NCBI GenBank assembly: GCA_001599815.1
Contig: BCIA01000005.1
Location: 2,025,088-2,089,087, forward strand
Length of the DNA: 64,000 bases
Direction: 5' to 3'
From: Furcasterigmium furcatum
Taxonomy: Eukaryota; Ascomycota; Sordariomycetes; Glomerellales; Plectosphaerellaceae
Part shown: piece by piece, positions 31,399 to 41,686 of the stretch
How positions within the stretch are numbered: the stretch's first letter is position 1
How the letters are laid out: every line of letters starts with the position of its first letter
The notes under the pieces: generated by a model
The model's database searches: none
What the model saw: the letters and a program-made list of their open reading frames with translations, nothing else
What the model was told of the DNA's origin: nothing
Position numbers and translations under genes: made by a program

Positions 31399-31710
31399 AA
31401 TGATATGATGACTCTGCATGTAAATTACGGCGGCGTTGGGGGGTTGGTTTCGGTACAAGGGCCGCGCATGTCCAGGAGTTGGGTTATTATTTATGCTTTT
31501 ACCGTTCATGCTGTTCATGCTATGATAAATCCGAATCATCGTAAAGAATCCTGTCCTCTGCGCTCGTGGTGTGTTGTACTGTACAATGTCGGGGGTATCT
31601 CCGCGCTTTCTACGTATCCGAACATGTGGTCTAACGGTCGTCTTGCCGTTGTCCTCTACCATCGATGCGAACGGGGACACGCATCCCGTTCAATCGTTCT
31701 GCTTCCTCGT
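31399..31710. other. Convergent 3' region, IPL1 and ATP23
   Basis: These 312 bp separate two convergent stop codons. Only 3' untranslated and terminator sequence is expected, and no gene is seen. Confidence 0.6.
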
Positions 31711-32556
31711 CTACCTGTACACCTCGTCGAACGGCCTGGTGTCCGAGAAGCACGAGTCCCAGACCTGATTGACGACCTTGGTCGCCTGGACGTCGTCCTT
31801 GCAGCTCGGCCGATTCATAACGGACTGGATCGCCCGGGTGCGCACGCAGTCCTGGAAGCCCTGGGAGAGCTTCCAGTTGCCTCTTGTGAATGTCTGCCTC
31901 GTCCACCTGCACTCACCGCTGAGCATCGAAGCTCGGATCTGCGAGAGTGAACGTTAGCATTCCCATCATCAACCAGTGTCTGGACGAGTAGTCCTCACCT
32001 CTGTACAAGCCGCGTGCTTCAGCTCCAGATCCCCCATCCAGTCAACGTTCCACCGGAGGTGGTCCCACGCATGCACCATCTCATGCGCCAGGGTGTCCTC
32101 GAGGTGCTTCCTGTCGCGCATCTCGTTCGCGCAGATGAGGATGCCGTGGGCGGGGCTGAAGCCGCCGCTCTGGCGGTGCACCTCGCCGTCCTCCGTCAGG
32201 CGTGCGGGGCAGCGCCTGCAGAGGACGTTGGTCTCGTCCATGCGGCCGTTGAGGTCTGTGAGCTTGTCGTTCATGAAGCGGACGACGGGGGAGTATCGGA
32301 AGAGCCAGTCGCGGTCGGTCTCGCAGCGGCGGCAGTCGCGCTCCTCGTTGACGCGGTAGCGGTGCTCGCGGTAGTGGAACATGCCCTCCTTTGTCACATT
32401 GCCCGTGAGGATCTTGAAGTAGTTCATCCACCACTTAGTCTCGGGGTCGAAGCCGGTACGCGCGGGATCGTTGGTGAGTTCCCTGGCCTGTGATGCCGGG
32501 GCTGGGGCCGTGGCCGCGGCGGCCGCGGGAGGAGGGGTGCCTGACGCTGATGCCAT
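31711..32556 (-). CDS. ATP23: Mitochondrial inner-membrane metalloprotease/ATP synthase chaperone, 2 exons
   Basis: ATP23 acts in the mitochondrial intermembrane space, where it matures the precursor of Atp6 and helps assemble the F0 ring. Exons in transcript order are 32556-31999 and 31938-31711. The 60-bp intron starts GTGAGG and ends CTCGCAG. The product is 261 residues. The zinc-protease motif is HEMVHAWD within LEDTLAHEMVHAWDHLRW. Family blocks include NYFKILTGNVTKEGMFHYREH, CANEMRDRKHLEDT, ELKHAACTEIRA across the junction, and a Cys-rich tail. Ten cysteines are present, the number found in yeast Atp23, whose disulfides form through Mia40. There is no classical cleavable presequence, only an Ala/Pro-rich N-terminus, in keeping with Mia40-type import. 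The gene is divergent from PRO1. Confidence 0.95.
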
Positions 32557-33422
32557 TGTGGCGCTGCGTGTGTCGGATGGGCTCCTTGGTTGGTGTTGGG
32601 AGCCTTCGGGTATTTGGTCGGCAGGACGGACGTACGTACGACGAAAAGCACGTCCTGGGATACGAGTCGAGTCCTTGGTCGAGCGGTACGTATGTTGACG
32701 GATGTGGATGGATGCCAATTCTTCGAGGTTGCAGGGATAACGGGGCTTGCTGCAGTGACGAGCTGAGAAGGTGGGCACGATATTCGCCTAGCAGGTCCTG
32801 CGCCATTTGAATACCGGGGCGGTTAGTAACACATCCTTCATCTGCTGGCCACCAGTACCCCGCCGGAAATGTACCTTCCCCCAAGGCCTGGGGGCGGTGT
32901 ACCTTAGCAGGTTCAGCACATTTTAGCGGCTTAGCCTGTTCATCCGTGGACGGCGGTTGGGCCTCCGCGTGGTGCCGGCACGGCGTCATCTCTTCGGCGG
33001 ACGTCAGAGGCAGGGACAAAAGGCCGGCGTCCCGATGTCGGTGGAGCCCTCGTCCCACTCTACACCAATCCCCACGCCGCGTCGGTTCTCATGGGGCTCC
33101 AAGGTCTCCCCAGGTCACCTTCACAAGGCCAGTTGCATGTCCAGGATCGAAAGCCTCTGACCTCCTCACTTCCCGATCCCCATTCTCCTGCATGACTTGT
33201 TCCCGGGGGTACCAAGGAAAAACATCTGCCCTGAGACTGAGAGTGACGCCGTCCGAACCATGGCGGCATACGAAGGGGCCGGACCTGCGTGTATGTAAGA
33301 GCTCACTGACCGTTTGCGGTGGATGTCCTCGAGTGCGATGTTTTCCCTGTTTTCTGTTTCTTCAGATCCTTCACTGTTCAACTACCGCTCTCTTTTCATC
33401 ATTTCTAACTCATATCGCAGCC
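32557..33422. promoter_or_regulatory. Divergent promoter region, ATP23 and PRO1
   Basis: These 866 bp lie between divergent starts. C/T-rich sequence precedes the PRO1 start (33330-33420). No TATA box is obvious, and no additional gene is supported. Confidence 0.5.
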
Positions 33423-35009
33423 ATGAAGGGTCCGAAGCCTATGACAGTTGTCCTCAAGCTGGGTGAGTCACTTTGGAAGACTCTGTTCATCTTCCTCCAG
33501 ATCCTTCTCATGTCTGTCTAAGCAGCTTCACTGACGCCATCTGCCGAATTTAGGCACTAGCTCCATCGTCGACGAGGACACGCACCAGCCTCTGCTGTCT
33601 GTCCTGACACTCATCGTCGAGACCGCTATCAAGCTCAAGCGGGATGGCCACAGGGTCATCATTGTGTCCTCCGGCGCCATCGGCGTGGGACTGCTCCGGA
33701 TGCAAATGGACAGGAGACCAAAGCACCTGTCGGCACTCCAGGTTGGTTTTTAAGCACGACATTCTTCATGTGATGCTGGCTAACACGGCTGCGCAGGCTC
33801 TTGCAGCCATTGGCCAATGCCGACTGATCAGCCTATGGGATGACCTCTTCGGTCACTTCAGACAACCTGTCGCACAGATCTTATTAACACGAAACGACAT
33901 TGCGGATGTATGTCAAGAATTCCATTCCCACCCCTGTTCCTGGATCCCCAACTGACCCGCCCCAGCGCTCCCGCTACGTGAACGCTCAAAACACATTCAC
34001 GGAGCTCTTGGATCTTGGCGTCATTCCCATCGTCAATGAGAACGACACCCTCGCCGTCTCGGAAATCAAGTTCGGCGACAATGACACTCTATCTGCCATC
34101 ACAGCCGGCATGGTCCATGCTGACATGCTTTTCCTCATGACCGACGTCGACTGCCTTTACGACAAGAACCCGCGGACAAACCCGGACGCCAAGGCCATCG
34201 AGGTGGTCGATGACATCAACCTCATCGACGCCGACGTCTCACAAGCCGGCTCGGCCCTCGGCACGGGCGGCATGATGACCAAAATCGTAGCTGCCCGTCT
34301 CGCGACATCTGCCGGGGTCATGACTGTCATTACCCGCTCCTCAAATCCGGGGAACATCGTCAAGATTGTCCGATGGAACCACGCCCACGCCTACGCCCAC
34401 CACATCTCGACCCACTCCAACAACGGCAGCGGCAGCGAGAACGAGGAGGACGCCCTGGCCCAGTCGACCGCCTCTCTGAAGATTGACGTCCTCGAGAAGC
34501 CGCCGCTGCACACCTGCTTCCTGCCGTCGTCGGACCCCGTGCGGGACAGGCACTTCTGGCTCCTCCACACCCTCCGCCCCCACGGCACAATCTACATCGA
34601 CCAGGGCGCCCACCGCGCCCTGCTCCGCAAGGCCGGCCTCCTCCCCGCGGGTGTCGTCGACGTCGAGGGCAGCTTCGCCCAGCAAGAGTCCGTCCGGCTC
34701 GTCGTAGTAGATCGCCTGGACAACCCCTCCCCCACAGGGCGGACATGGGGCGGCACGCCCCTCGAGGTCGGCCGCGCGCTCGTCAACTACGCCGCGCCGG
34801 AAGTCGCCCGCATCATGGGCCACCAGAGCTCCGAGATCGAGGGACTCCTCGGTTACGCGGACAGCGAATACATCGTGGAACGGCAGCACATCAGCCTCTT
34901 TAGAGTAGAGAGCCGACCCGTGACGCCGAGCCTCGATCTGAGCAGGGAGCACGCGGACACCATCATCGCGAGCATAGGCGGTATCGCGACATATGAGCAC
35001 AGGACTTGA
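33423..35009 (+). CDS. PRO1: Glutamate 5-kinase (proline biosynthesis), 4 exons
   Basis: This enzyme phosphorylates L-glutamate to gamma-glutamyl phosphate, the first step of proline synthesis. Exons are 33423-33462, 33554-33741, 33797-33907 and 33966-35009. The introns (91, 55 and 58 bp) start GTGAGT, GTTGGT and GTATGT. The product is 460 residues. The amino-acid-kinase fold shows VVLKLGTSSIVDEDT at the N-terminus (split by intron 1), VIIVSSGAIGVG, VNAQNTF, GVIPIVNENDTLAVSEIKFGDNDTLSA and LMTDVDCLYDKNP. The C-terminal 140 residues form a PUA domain (GTIYIDQGAHRALLRKAGLLPAGV). The linker at about 300-325 is His/Asn/Glu-rich. The first exon is only 40 bp, so an annotation starting in exon 2 would lose the substrate-binding start of the kinase fold. 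In fungi the enzyme is normally feedback-inhibited by proline. Confidence 0.96.
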
Positions 35010-35295
35010 CAGATCTGGAGCCGGGAGATTTTAGAGCAGAGGGACATATTTTCGGGAGTGCATTCAACATTTAGCATCACATCAAACAGAGACCAGCAGG
35101 GCAGCGCCCCTAGGGATAGAGACAGAGACATGAACGGGATTGAATCCAAAATGAGACAAAGTGGTATTTCTGCCGCCTCCACACCACGTTTTTCTTTTTC
35201 ATACTCCCAAACGCCGGCCATGCAGTCAAGACACACACACACCCTAGGACCTATGGAACAATACGTAGTAGCCTCGGCAGGGAGGGGGCGCCGGC
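35010..35295. other. Convergent 3' region, PRO1 and NIP7
   Basis: These 286 bp separate the PRO1 and NIP7 stop codons. Only 3' flanks are expected, and I see no gene. Confidence 0.55.
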
Positions 35296-36021
35296 TCAGC
35301 CAGAAGCAAACAGGGTATCTTCGTCGCGCACGTACTCGCCGCAGTCGGCCTGCCGGAAGCACACGATGCCCGTGGGGTCCAGCCGCCGCGCCTCGGTGGT
35401 GCTGCGGGAGCTGATGCCGAACCCGAGGGGCTGGCCGTCCATGTTGCAGACGACGACGCCCGAGTGCTCGGGGCAGTCCTCCTGCCACTTTCCAACGTGG
35501 GCCTTGACGATGTGCGAGCCGTAGAGGAAGGGCATGATGCCGTTGGGCTGTGGCGCGGGTTAGCTGTGCCGCGGAGGGAAGGAGGGTCGGGGACGGACCT
35601 TGAGCCAGAGCTTGTAGCGGGCGTAGGGGGCGATGACGTCCAGAGCGGTGATGTGCACTGGTCCATGTCAGTAGGAAGTCCGTGATGGCGTGAGAGAGAT
35701 TGGATGTCGCACGTCTGAACTTTCCGGTCTTGGTCAACTTGCCGATGCAGGTGCCGAGGGAGAGGAGCTTGTCGCGGGCGATCGAGGTGGCCATGTTGGC
35801 CATGGAGAGCTTGACATAGTAGATACGGTCTTTCTGGACTAGAGAGACATAAAGTCAGCAAGAGAACGTATCACCATTGGGAATGTAGGGGCTGTCGCAC
35901 TTCTGAAGACGTAGCGGTCGCCGTCAGTGTCGGGGGCGATGAGCTGCTTGAGGGACTGGCCGCAGAAGGTGGCGAGCTTGTCGAAGACCACCTTGGTCTC
36001 TGATTCTGTGAGAGGCCTCAT
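35296..36021 (-). CDS. NIP7: 60S ribosome subunit biogenesis protein, 4 exons
   Basis: NIP7 is a small PUA-domain RNA-binding factor needed for 27S pre-rRNA processing and 60S assembly in the nucleolus. Exons in transcript order are 36021-35901, 35838-35713, 35657-35599 and 35547-35296. The introns (62, 55 and 51 bp) start GTGCGA, GTGCGA and GTCCGT. The product is 185 residues, against 181 in yeast. Motifs are MRPLTESETKVVFDKLATF, GDRYVFRIQKDRIYYVKLSM across junction 1, GKFRLHITALDVIAPYA across junction 2, and KLWLKPNGIMPFLYGSHIVKAHV across junction 3. The last exon carries the PUA domain and ends LFASG. Two introns use the uncommon donor GTGCGA, and all frames stay in register. The gene is divergent from NOC3, also a 60S biogenesis gene, across 322 bp. 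Confidence 0.96.
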
Positions 36022-36343
36022 TGTAGCGGCTAGATGTCGGAATAGTGCCGTAATTGCCCTGGTGCTCGAGCAAGTCTTCCCAAGTCGAGGTGGGATGAAA
36101 GTTGAAGATGGCGGCAGAATGCAAATCCAAAAATTTCGGGCGGTGAGATGAGAACAGCCTCTGATTGGCCACTGCCTGGTTATCGGTCCCCCTCCAAGGC
36201 CTTATCGTGAGTCGGTGGTCGGGCGGTTCAGCAGCCGACTGCAGGGGTCCAAATGCTCATGGGTCAAAAAAAATTCCCACCCAAAATCTACCACCGACGG
36301 ACCGACCCAAGTATCTCCAAGTCGACAGACACCAGCACCGATT
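36022..36343. promoter_or_regulatory. Bidirectional promoter of NIP7 and NOC3 with RRPE/PAC-like motifs
   Basis: The 322-bp divergent interval contains AAAAATTT at 36129-36136, matching the core of the RRPE element. GATGAG follows at 36147-36152, the core of the PAC element. A second A-rich RRPE-like run (CAAAAAAAATT) lies at about 36265-36275, and an ATTGG (inverted CCAAT) at 36164-36168. RRPE and PAC are the paired promoter elements of ribosome-biogenesis genes in yeasts. Both flanking genes belong to that class, so shared control is a reasonable inference. Confidence 0.55.
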
Positions 36344-38458
36344 ATGGCTGGCGGACGACAAGCAGACGGGCCAGCTATGGCAATAAGGGCACCGAAACGG
36401 CGCAAGCTGACGCCCCCTCCCTCAGACGCCGGAGACGCAGCGCCGTCATCGAAAAAGATTCAGAAGTCGTTCTTCAAGAACGCAGCGGGATGGAACCTCG
36501 AGCAAGACTACGAAAGCCGGCCGTGGAAGGGAAAGAAAAAGCCGAAGAAGGAGAGCAACAGGCTACCGATCAAGACTGCCGACGGCCGAATTGAGAGATC
36601 TCGACTCGCCGAGGAGGACGACGAGATTGCTTCGGTCGACAGCGACATTGAAGTCGGCGAGGATGTCGTCGCCGACAGCCCTGAGCCTGAGGAGTCGCCG
36701 AAAGAGGAGGAACCTCAGATCCCGGAGCGAGAGCAGATCTTCCAGGCACAGGAGAAGCTGGCTAAGTTCGCGCAGGACATGAGCGAGAGCCCCGAGGAGA
36801 ACTTTGGCGCCTTCAGGAAACAAATGGCCGAGTACGCCACGTCCAAGATCGTGTCCATCCAGAAGCTTGCCCTCGTCACCCAAATGGCCGTGTACAAGGA
36901 TATCATCCCCGGATACCGCATTCGCTCGCTCGCGGAAAAGCAGCAGAGCGAGAAGGTCTCCAAGGAGGTCGACAAGCTGCGTGTCTACGAGCAGTCCCTC
37001 GTCAAGGGGTACCAGAGCTACATCCTCCAGCTCACCAGGAACGCAAAGGCCGACCTGCCCTCCTCCCGGCGCAAGGGCCAGAGCATCTCCAGCATCTCCA
37101 TCATGTGCGCCTGCTCCCTCCTCAACGCCGTCCCGCACTTCAACTTCCGCGAGGAACTGCTCAAGATCCTTGTCGCCAAGCTGAGCAAGCGCACCCTCGA
37201 CGCCGACCACGCCCGCTGCCGCAAGGCTCTCGAGCGCCTGTTTCGCGAAGATGACGAGGGCCGCCCCTCGATGGAAGCCGTGTCAATCCTGTCCAAGATG
37301 ATGCGCGCCCGCGATTACAGGGTCGATGAGGCCGTCATCAACCTCTTCCTGCACCTGCGCTTGTTGTCCGAATTCGCCGGAAAGGCCTCCACAGACCGTG
37401 TCGACGCCGCCGAGGCCGACGGCCCCCAGGTGCAAAAGGCGCGCAAGAAGGCCGAGCGCAAGAAGTTCCTCACCAAGAAGGAGCGCAAGACGCTCAAGGA
37501 GCAGAAGGCCATCGAGAGGGACATGGAGCAGGCCGACGCCCTGGTCAGCCACGAGGAGCGCGACAGGATGCAGAGTGAAACCCTCAAGCTTGTCTTCGCG
37601 ACATACTTCCGTATCCTCAAGGCTCGCATCCCGCACCTCATGGGCGCCGTGCTGGAGGGTCTTGCCAAGTATGCACACCTCATCAACCAGGACTTCTTCG
37701 GCGATCTGCTCGAGGCGCTGAAGGACCTGATCCGCCACGCGGAGGAAGACGCAGAGGGCGAGGCAGAAGATGACGACGAGGCCCAAGAGGAGGAGGATGA
37801 CGACGACCGCGTCGTGCGGAATACCTCCCGCGAAGCCCTCCTCTGCATCGTCACGGCCTTCGCCCTCCTTGCAGGCCAAGACGCCCACAACGCACGCTCG
37901 GCCCTGCACCTCGACCTCTCCCACTTCACCACCCATCTCTTCAAAGCCCTCTATCCCCTCTCTCTCAACCCCGACCTCGAACTGACCTCCCACACCCTGC
38001 GCGCCACGGACCCCAACGACGCCTCCGCCCCGGCCTCGGCTGCAGAGTCCTCCAAAGACGACCCCAAGATCAACCTCCAGACCACAACCGTCCTCCTCCT
38101 CCGCTCCCTCACCTCCGTCCTCCTCCCGCCATGGAACATCCGCTCCGTGCCGCCGCTGCGCCTCGCGGCGTTCACGAAGCAGCTCCTCTCCGCCTCACTC
38201 CAGACCCCGGAAAAGTCCACCCAGGCCCTCCTCGGCCTGCTCCAGGACGTTGCCCACACGCACGGGAAGAAGGTCTCCCCGCTCTGGAAGACCGAGGAGC
38301 GCAAGGGCGACGGCGCCTTCAACCCCCTCAGCGACAGCGTCGAGGGGAGCAACCCCTTCGCCACGACGGCTTGGGAGGGCGAGCTGCTGCGGTTGCACTA
38401 CTCGCCCAAGGTGCGGGAGGGGGTCAAGATGCTAGAGAAGAAGATTAGCAGCGCATAA
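36344..38458 (+). CDS. NOC3: Nucleolar complex protein 3 (60S export/replication factor)
   Basis: NOC3 partners NOC2 in intranuclear movement of pre-60S particles; in budding yeast it is also linked to replication licensing. The single exon encodes 704 residues. The start is the first ATG of the frame (MAGGRQADGP). The open frame extends further 5' only through a GTG. The N-terminal 150 residues are basic then acidic (RRKLTPPPSD, KGKKKPKKESNR, EEEPQIPERE). The NOC3 domain includes KFAQDMSESPEENFGAF, KIVSIQKLALVTQMAVYKDI, PGYRIRSLAEKQQSEKVSKE and YEQSLVKGYQSYI. A CBF/Mak21-like C-terminal region follows (MGAVLEGLAKYAHLINQDFF), with an acidic insertion EEDAEGEAEDDDEAQEEEDD near 468-487. It is divergent from NIP7. 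Confidence 0.95.
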   Translation: MAGGRQADGPAMAIRAPKRRKLTPPPSDAGDAAPSSKKIQKSFFKNAAGWNLEQDYESRPWKGKKKPKKESNRLPIKTADGRIERSRLAEEDDEIASVDSDIEVGEDVVADSPEPEESPKEEEPQIPEREQIFQAQEKLAKFAQDMSESPEENFGAFRKQMAEYATSKIVSIQKLALVTQMAVYKDIIPGYRIRSLAEKQQSEKVSKEVDKLRVYEQSLVKGYQSYILQLTRNAKADLPSSRRKGQSISSISIMCACSLLNAVPHFNFREELLKILVAKLSKRTLDADHARCRKALERLFREDDEGRPSMEAVSILSKMMRARDYRVDEAVINLFLHLRLLSEFAGKASTDRVDAAEADGPQVQKARKKAERKKFLTKKERKTLKEQKAIERDMEQADALVSHEERDRMQSETLKLVFATYFRILKARIPHLMGAVLEGLAKYAHLINQDFFGDLLEALKDLIRHAEEDAEGEAEDDDEAQEEEDDDDRVVRNTSREALLCIVTAFALLAGQDAHNARSALHLDLSHFTTHLFKALYPLSLNPDLELTSHTLRATDPNDASAPASAAESSKDDPKINLQTTTVLLLRSLTSVLLPPWNIRSVPPLRLAAFTKQLLSASLQTPEKSTQALLGLLQDVAHTHGKKVSPLWKTEERKGDGAFNPLSDSVEGSNPFATTAWEGELLRLHYSPKVREGVKMLEKKISSA

Positions 38459-38778
38459 CCATGTGATCAATGCCAACGGCTCAGATTTAAGGTCAATTTT
38501 TTGTTGGCACGAGTACTTGATGCTTCATGAGGAAATCGAGTGAATGTGTTTCATTAGTGCAGACCCCAAGTGCGAGATGAATGACTAGGCCGGCATGTCT
38601 CTATCTCATCCCCTGACTCTGTTCCGCCTCTCTGCCCAGTACTTCACAGATTACCACTTGTACATCCTGGCAACCACAGATAGCAGTATGGTCAGGCCTC
38701 CACGAACCTCCACGAAGTTCCCTTTACTCTCTATCATGGCCAAGTTCGCCAGATATCCATCCTGCAAACCGAAGCAGT
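38459..38778. other. Convergent 3' region, NOC3 and the downstream minus-strand gene
   Basis: These 320 bp lie between convergent stop codons. I see no gene, only 3' flanking sequence with some A/T-rich words near 38484-38505. Confidence 0.6.
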
Positions 38779-40310
38779 TCATGCCCACCGCGAAGCAGCC
38801 AGTCCGCCCACAATGCCACGCCCGCCACTCACACTGAGAGGGGCCGCGGGCAGAGTAGCCCTGGGAGCTTCCCTATCGGCAATCTGAACACTGCCGGTAG
38901 CTCGGTGCTGAGTCTCTCGGTATCCACCGCAAGAATCGTAGTACTCATGAGTCGGCACATGCGCCTTCCCATGCTCACGGAGATGGGAAAGTTGAATTTC
39001 CAAGTCGTCCGTGTCGTCATGCGCGGCGACAGCAGGAGCCACTCCGAAAAAGACGGGGTGTCTCTCCTGGATGGTCACGACGTAGGGGCAGTCGAAAGAA
39101 TGGTCCAGCACCAGCAGTGACACCGCCATGGTCCGGCATCCAGCCTCGTCGCCTTCGCTCACACCCTTCTTGACGGCTCCCAGGGCATTGTTCACCCGAG
39201 TGAGAAGTTTCTGGCGCAGATCTCTCGGCTGGTCAACGGCCTGGTCCTTGTTGTGCTTGGAATTTTCCAGTCCCCAGACAGGGCGCGTGTTCTTCTGCTT
39301 GCAGACGCAAGAGGAGACTTGCTCGGCAGTGAGATCGAAAATCTCGGGGAAGAAGCGGCCAACAAATTCCAGTAGTGTTGGAATTCGAAGAGAACCCCGG
39401 AAGTCGTCATCGTCATCATCGTCCATGAAACTTGTGTCGTCCCAGCCTTCGTGTTCCTCAAGCTCCTGCGTGGCAAAGGCAGCCTTGAGACCGGGCTGCG
39501 CATCCATGATATCTTGAAGGATGTCCTTCTTGGGTATAACCATACTTTGGTCATTCGAGTCAGCGGTCTCAATTGATTGGGGGATGGTCTCTGGTCGCGG
39601 GGGCGCATCCGGTTGAGGCGAGGCATTCGGCGTTGAAGAAGACATGCTGGTGGCAACCTCCTGCGCAAACTCGCGAGGCTTTGGCACGCTTTTTGCGACA
39701 ACTTCATCCTTGCCAGTGGGAAGTTCCTGAGGGACCTGATGAAGTTTGGGGGCTGAACCTGTGCCTTTCTCTTGTTGAGAACCCCGGGATACGTCGACGT
39801 CAGGACGGGCTGTCACGGCGGGCTTGCCGACGTTGTTCAGGACGGTTGGAGGGGACGTGGCCTTGGTGCTCTCTGGAAGAGTGCTTGGAGCCTTTGGAGT
39901 TCCCGCGTTGCCAGCGCCAACTTTGCCAGCCGACGAAAGAAATGCAAGTGCTACATTGTCGATATTCGCCTGGGGAATTTGGGCCGAGCTTGAAGAACGC
40001 GGATTCGGGAGGGAGGGAGGGCGTGGGGTTGCTACTAAACGTTAGTCATGGGAGCAAATGAGCCAGGCGGGAATGTATTCATACGCTGGTTGATAGTACC
40101 CGTAGCGGTATACCGGGACTGACGTCCAGGTACAGAAATCGGTGGAGGAGGAGGAGGAGGCGGCTGCGCAGCCGCTCGTGGCGCCACTCCTCTACTGGGA
40201 CGGCCTCCACGGGTTGGTCTCGCGGCGGGAGGTCCTCTCGATGGGCGAAACTCCTGCGCGAGTAATCTGGCGAAATGAAGCTGCTCTTCTTTGCTCAATT
40301 GAGGAGCCAT
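38779..40310 (-). CDS. Hypothetical protein, function unknown, 2 exons
   Basis: I do not recognise this family. Exons in transcript order are 40310-40085 and 40034-38779. The 50-bp intron runs from GTATGA to CTAACGTTTAG. The acceptor is followed directly by a second TAG, so two acceptors three bases apart (exon starting at 40034 or 40031) both keep the frame. The product is about 493 residues. Visible elements are a helix LSKEEQLHFARLLAQEF at the N-terminus, an Arg/Gly/Pro-rich linker with eight consecutive Pro, a Ser/Pro-rich disordered middle, a run of seven Asp near 38 kb-side residue 300 (FMDDDDDDDFRGS), then an ordered-looking segment RIPTLLEFVGRFFPEIFDL and a Cys-containing stretch VSSCVCKQKN. 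The C-terminus is poorly structured. There is no signal peptide or transmembrane helix. It is tandem with POP3, 532 bp downstream. Confidence 0.7.
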
Positions 40311-40842
40311 GGTCAATACAGTTGGTAGACAAATCAGAAGGGAACGATGGGTAACCAGACTGGGTTGGGCTGGATTGAGGAAAAGGTGGAAGAGTTTGGG
40401 CGAAGACCTGCTGGGTAGATAGGTAGTCTAGAGATGGGTGAATTGCCAGAAGAAAGGCAGGCGCATCCCCGCGTCTTTGCTGAAGAAGGGGCAGGGAAGT
40501 CGGTGCCTTCCCGTGGAAGATGCAGTGCGCCTGAGGTTGAAAAGCCTTCCATGGTTGAATCAGGGTAGGCACCATCCATGGAGCTACTGCCTTCTTTGAT
40601 GCAGATAGCCTCCTCCTACTTTGTCCCTTTAGTGGGCCATTTGAATAAGGTACCTGCATAAGTGCCTATGGAAGTCACACAGACTGAGCCGGGTTGGATT
40701 CCATGTATGCAGTTTTGAGCTGAAGCCATCAGCTCCATCAACTATTAGAGCTCTAGCAGTGATCGGAAACGGCCCCTGCAACGACGACGTCGTTTGAACG
40801 GACGTACTGAACTCCACAGACAACCATGGGAGGACCACCTAA
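40311..40842. other. Intergenic region between POP3 and the hypothetical gene
   Basis: These 532 bp form the 3' flank of POP3 and the promoter and leader of the minus-strand gene starting at 40310. No ORF with support is present. Confidence 0.6.
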
Positions 40843-41686
40843 TCATGTCTTTCCTGGCTTTACAACGACTGGAACCATCTTCTCCTCCGATACAACACGT
40901 GAGGGCCGGTACTCTGCCTTTCCTGCTTCCTCCAGCCAAGACACTTTGATGGGCGCTACACAGTGCCGCACAAAATTGACAAGGGCCTCCGAGCCTGATG
41001 CATCTAGACGGATGCCGACAGATGACACCCTCGGTATTCCAAGGCTGGAACTCAATCTCTCACTACAGGCCTTGGAATATCCCACCAGCCGGATTGGCGC
41101 CGCATCTGGTGAAGCCTTGGACGCCACGGCGACCATTTGCGGGAAGTGGCCGTTGAAGGCGGACGATTGTCCGGAGCGCGCCACGAATATTACCGAGTAT
41201 GATTCCAACGTGGACTCGGTCTGGGGTTTTGAGCTGGAGCCCTGGGATGAGATGTCTTGGAGTCGTCTCGTGATTGCCGAGAGACCGACATCGACGGACG
41301 ACGTCCGCTCTGGTGGCTGTGGCTTAGGATCAGAATCCTCCATCACCTCGTCCTGCTTCTCTGCGGCACGCTTCCGCTTCTTCGCGCGCTTGCCTTGGGA
41401 AGCTGGCAGGTTCCGCCGGTGATGCCCGATGGGAGCGAGGTAGCTTGGAAGGTCAGCGTTGGTCATGGCGGTCCGTGACAAGGGGTAAAGTTACCTGCAG
41501 AGAAGCTCAAGGATGGCGTCCTGGTCATCTGGGGATATTTCTGGCCTGGTTTGTGTCAGAATGATGCAACTAGACACTGCACGCAGGGCACGAGACGCAC
41601 CACTCGACGCTGGAAAAGGGGGTGTCGATGGAGTAGACCATTTTTTTCCTCATTGGAGCTGCCACGGGGGCGCCTGGACCGGCCAT
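40843..41686 (-). CDS. POP3: RNase P/RNase MRP subunit POP3, 3 exons
   Basis: POP3 is a protein subunit shared by RNase P and RNase MRP, which mature tRNA 5' ends and pre-rRNA. Exons in transcript order are 41686-41601, 41545-41495 and 41443-40843. The introns (55 and 51 bp) start GTGCGT and GTAACT and end AACCAG and TCCAAG. The product is 245 residues. The N-terminus after splicing reads YSIDTPFSSVEWPEISPDDQ then DAILELLCSYLAPIGHHRR, which is typical of fungal Pop3; without the two upstream exons this segment is lost. The C-terminal half has an L7Ae-like character: SVIFVARSGQSSAFNGHFPQ, IRLVGYSKACSERLSSSLGI and VNFVRHCVAPIKVSWLEE. A basic stretch KRAKKRKRAAEK near residue 70 could be a nuclear signal. 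The start is the first of three in-frame ATGs (41686, 41653, 41641); the precise one is uncertain. Confidence 0.92.
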
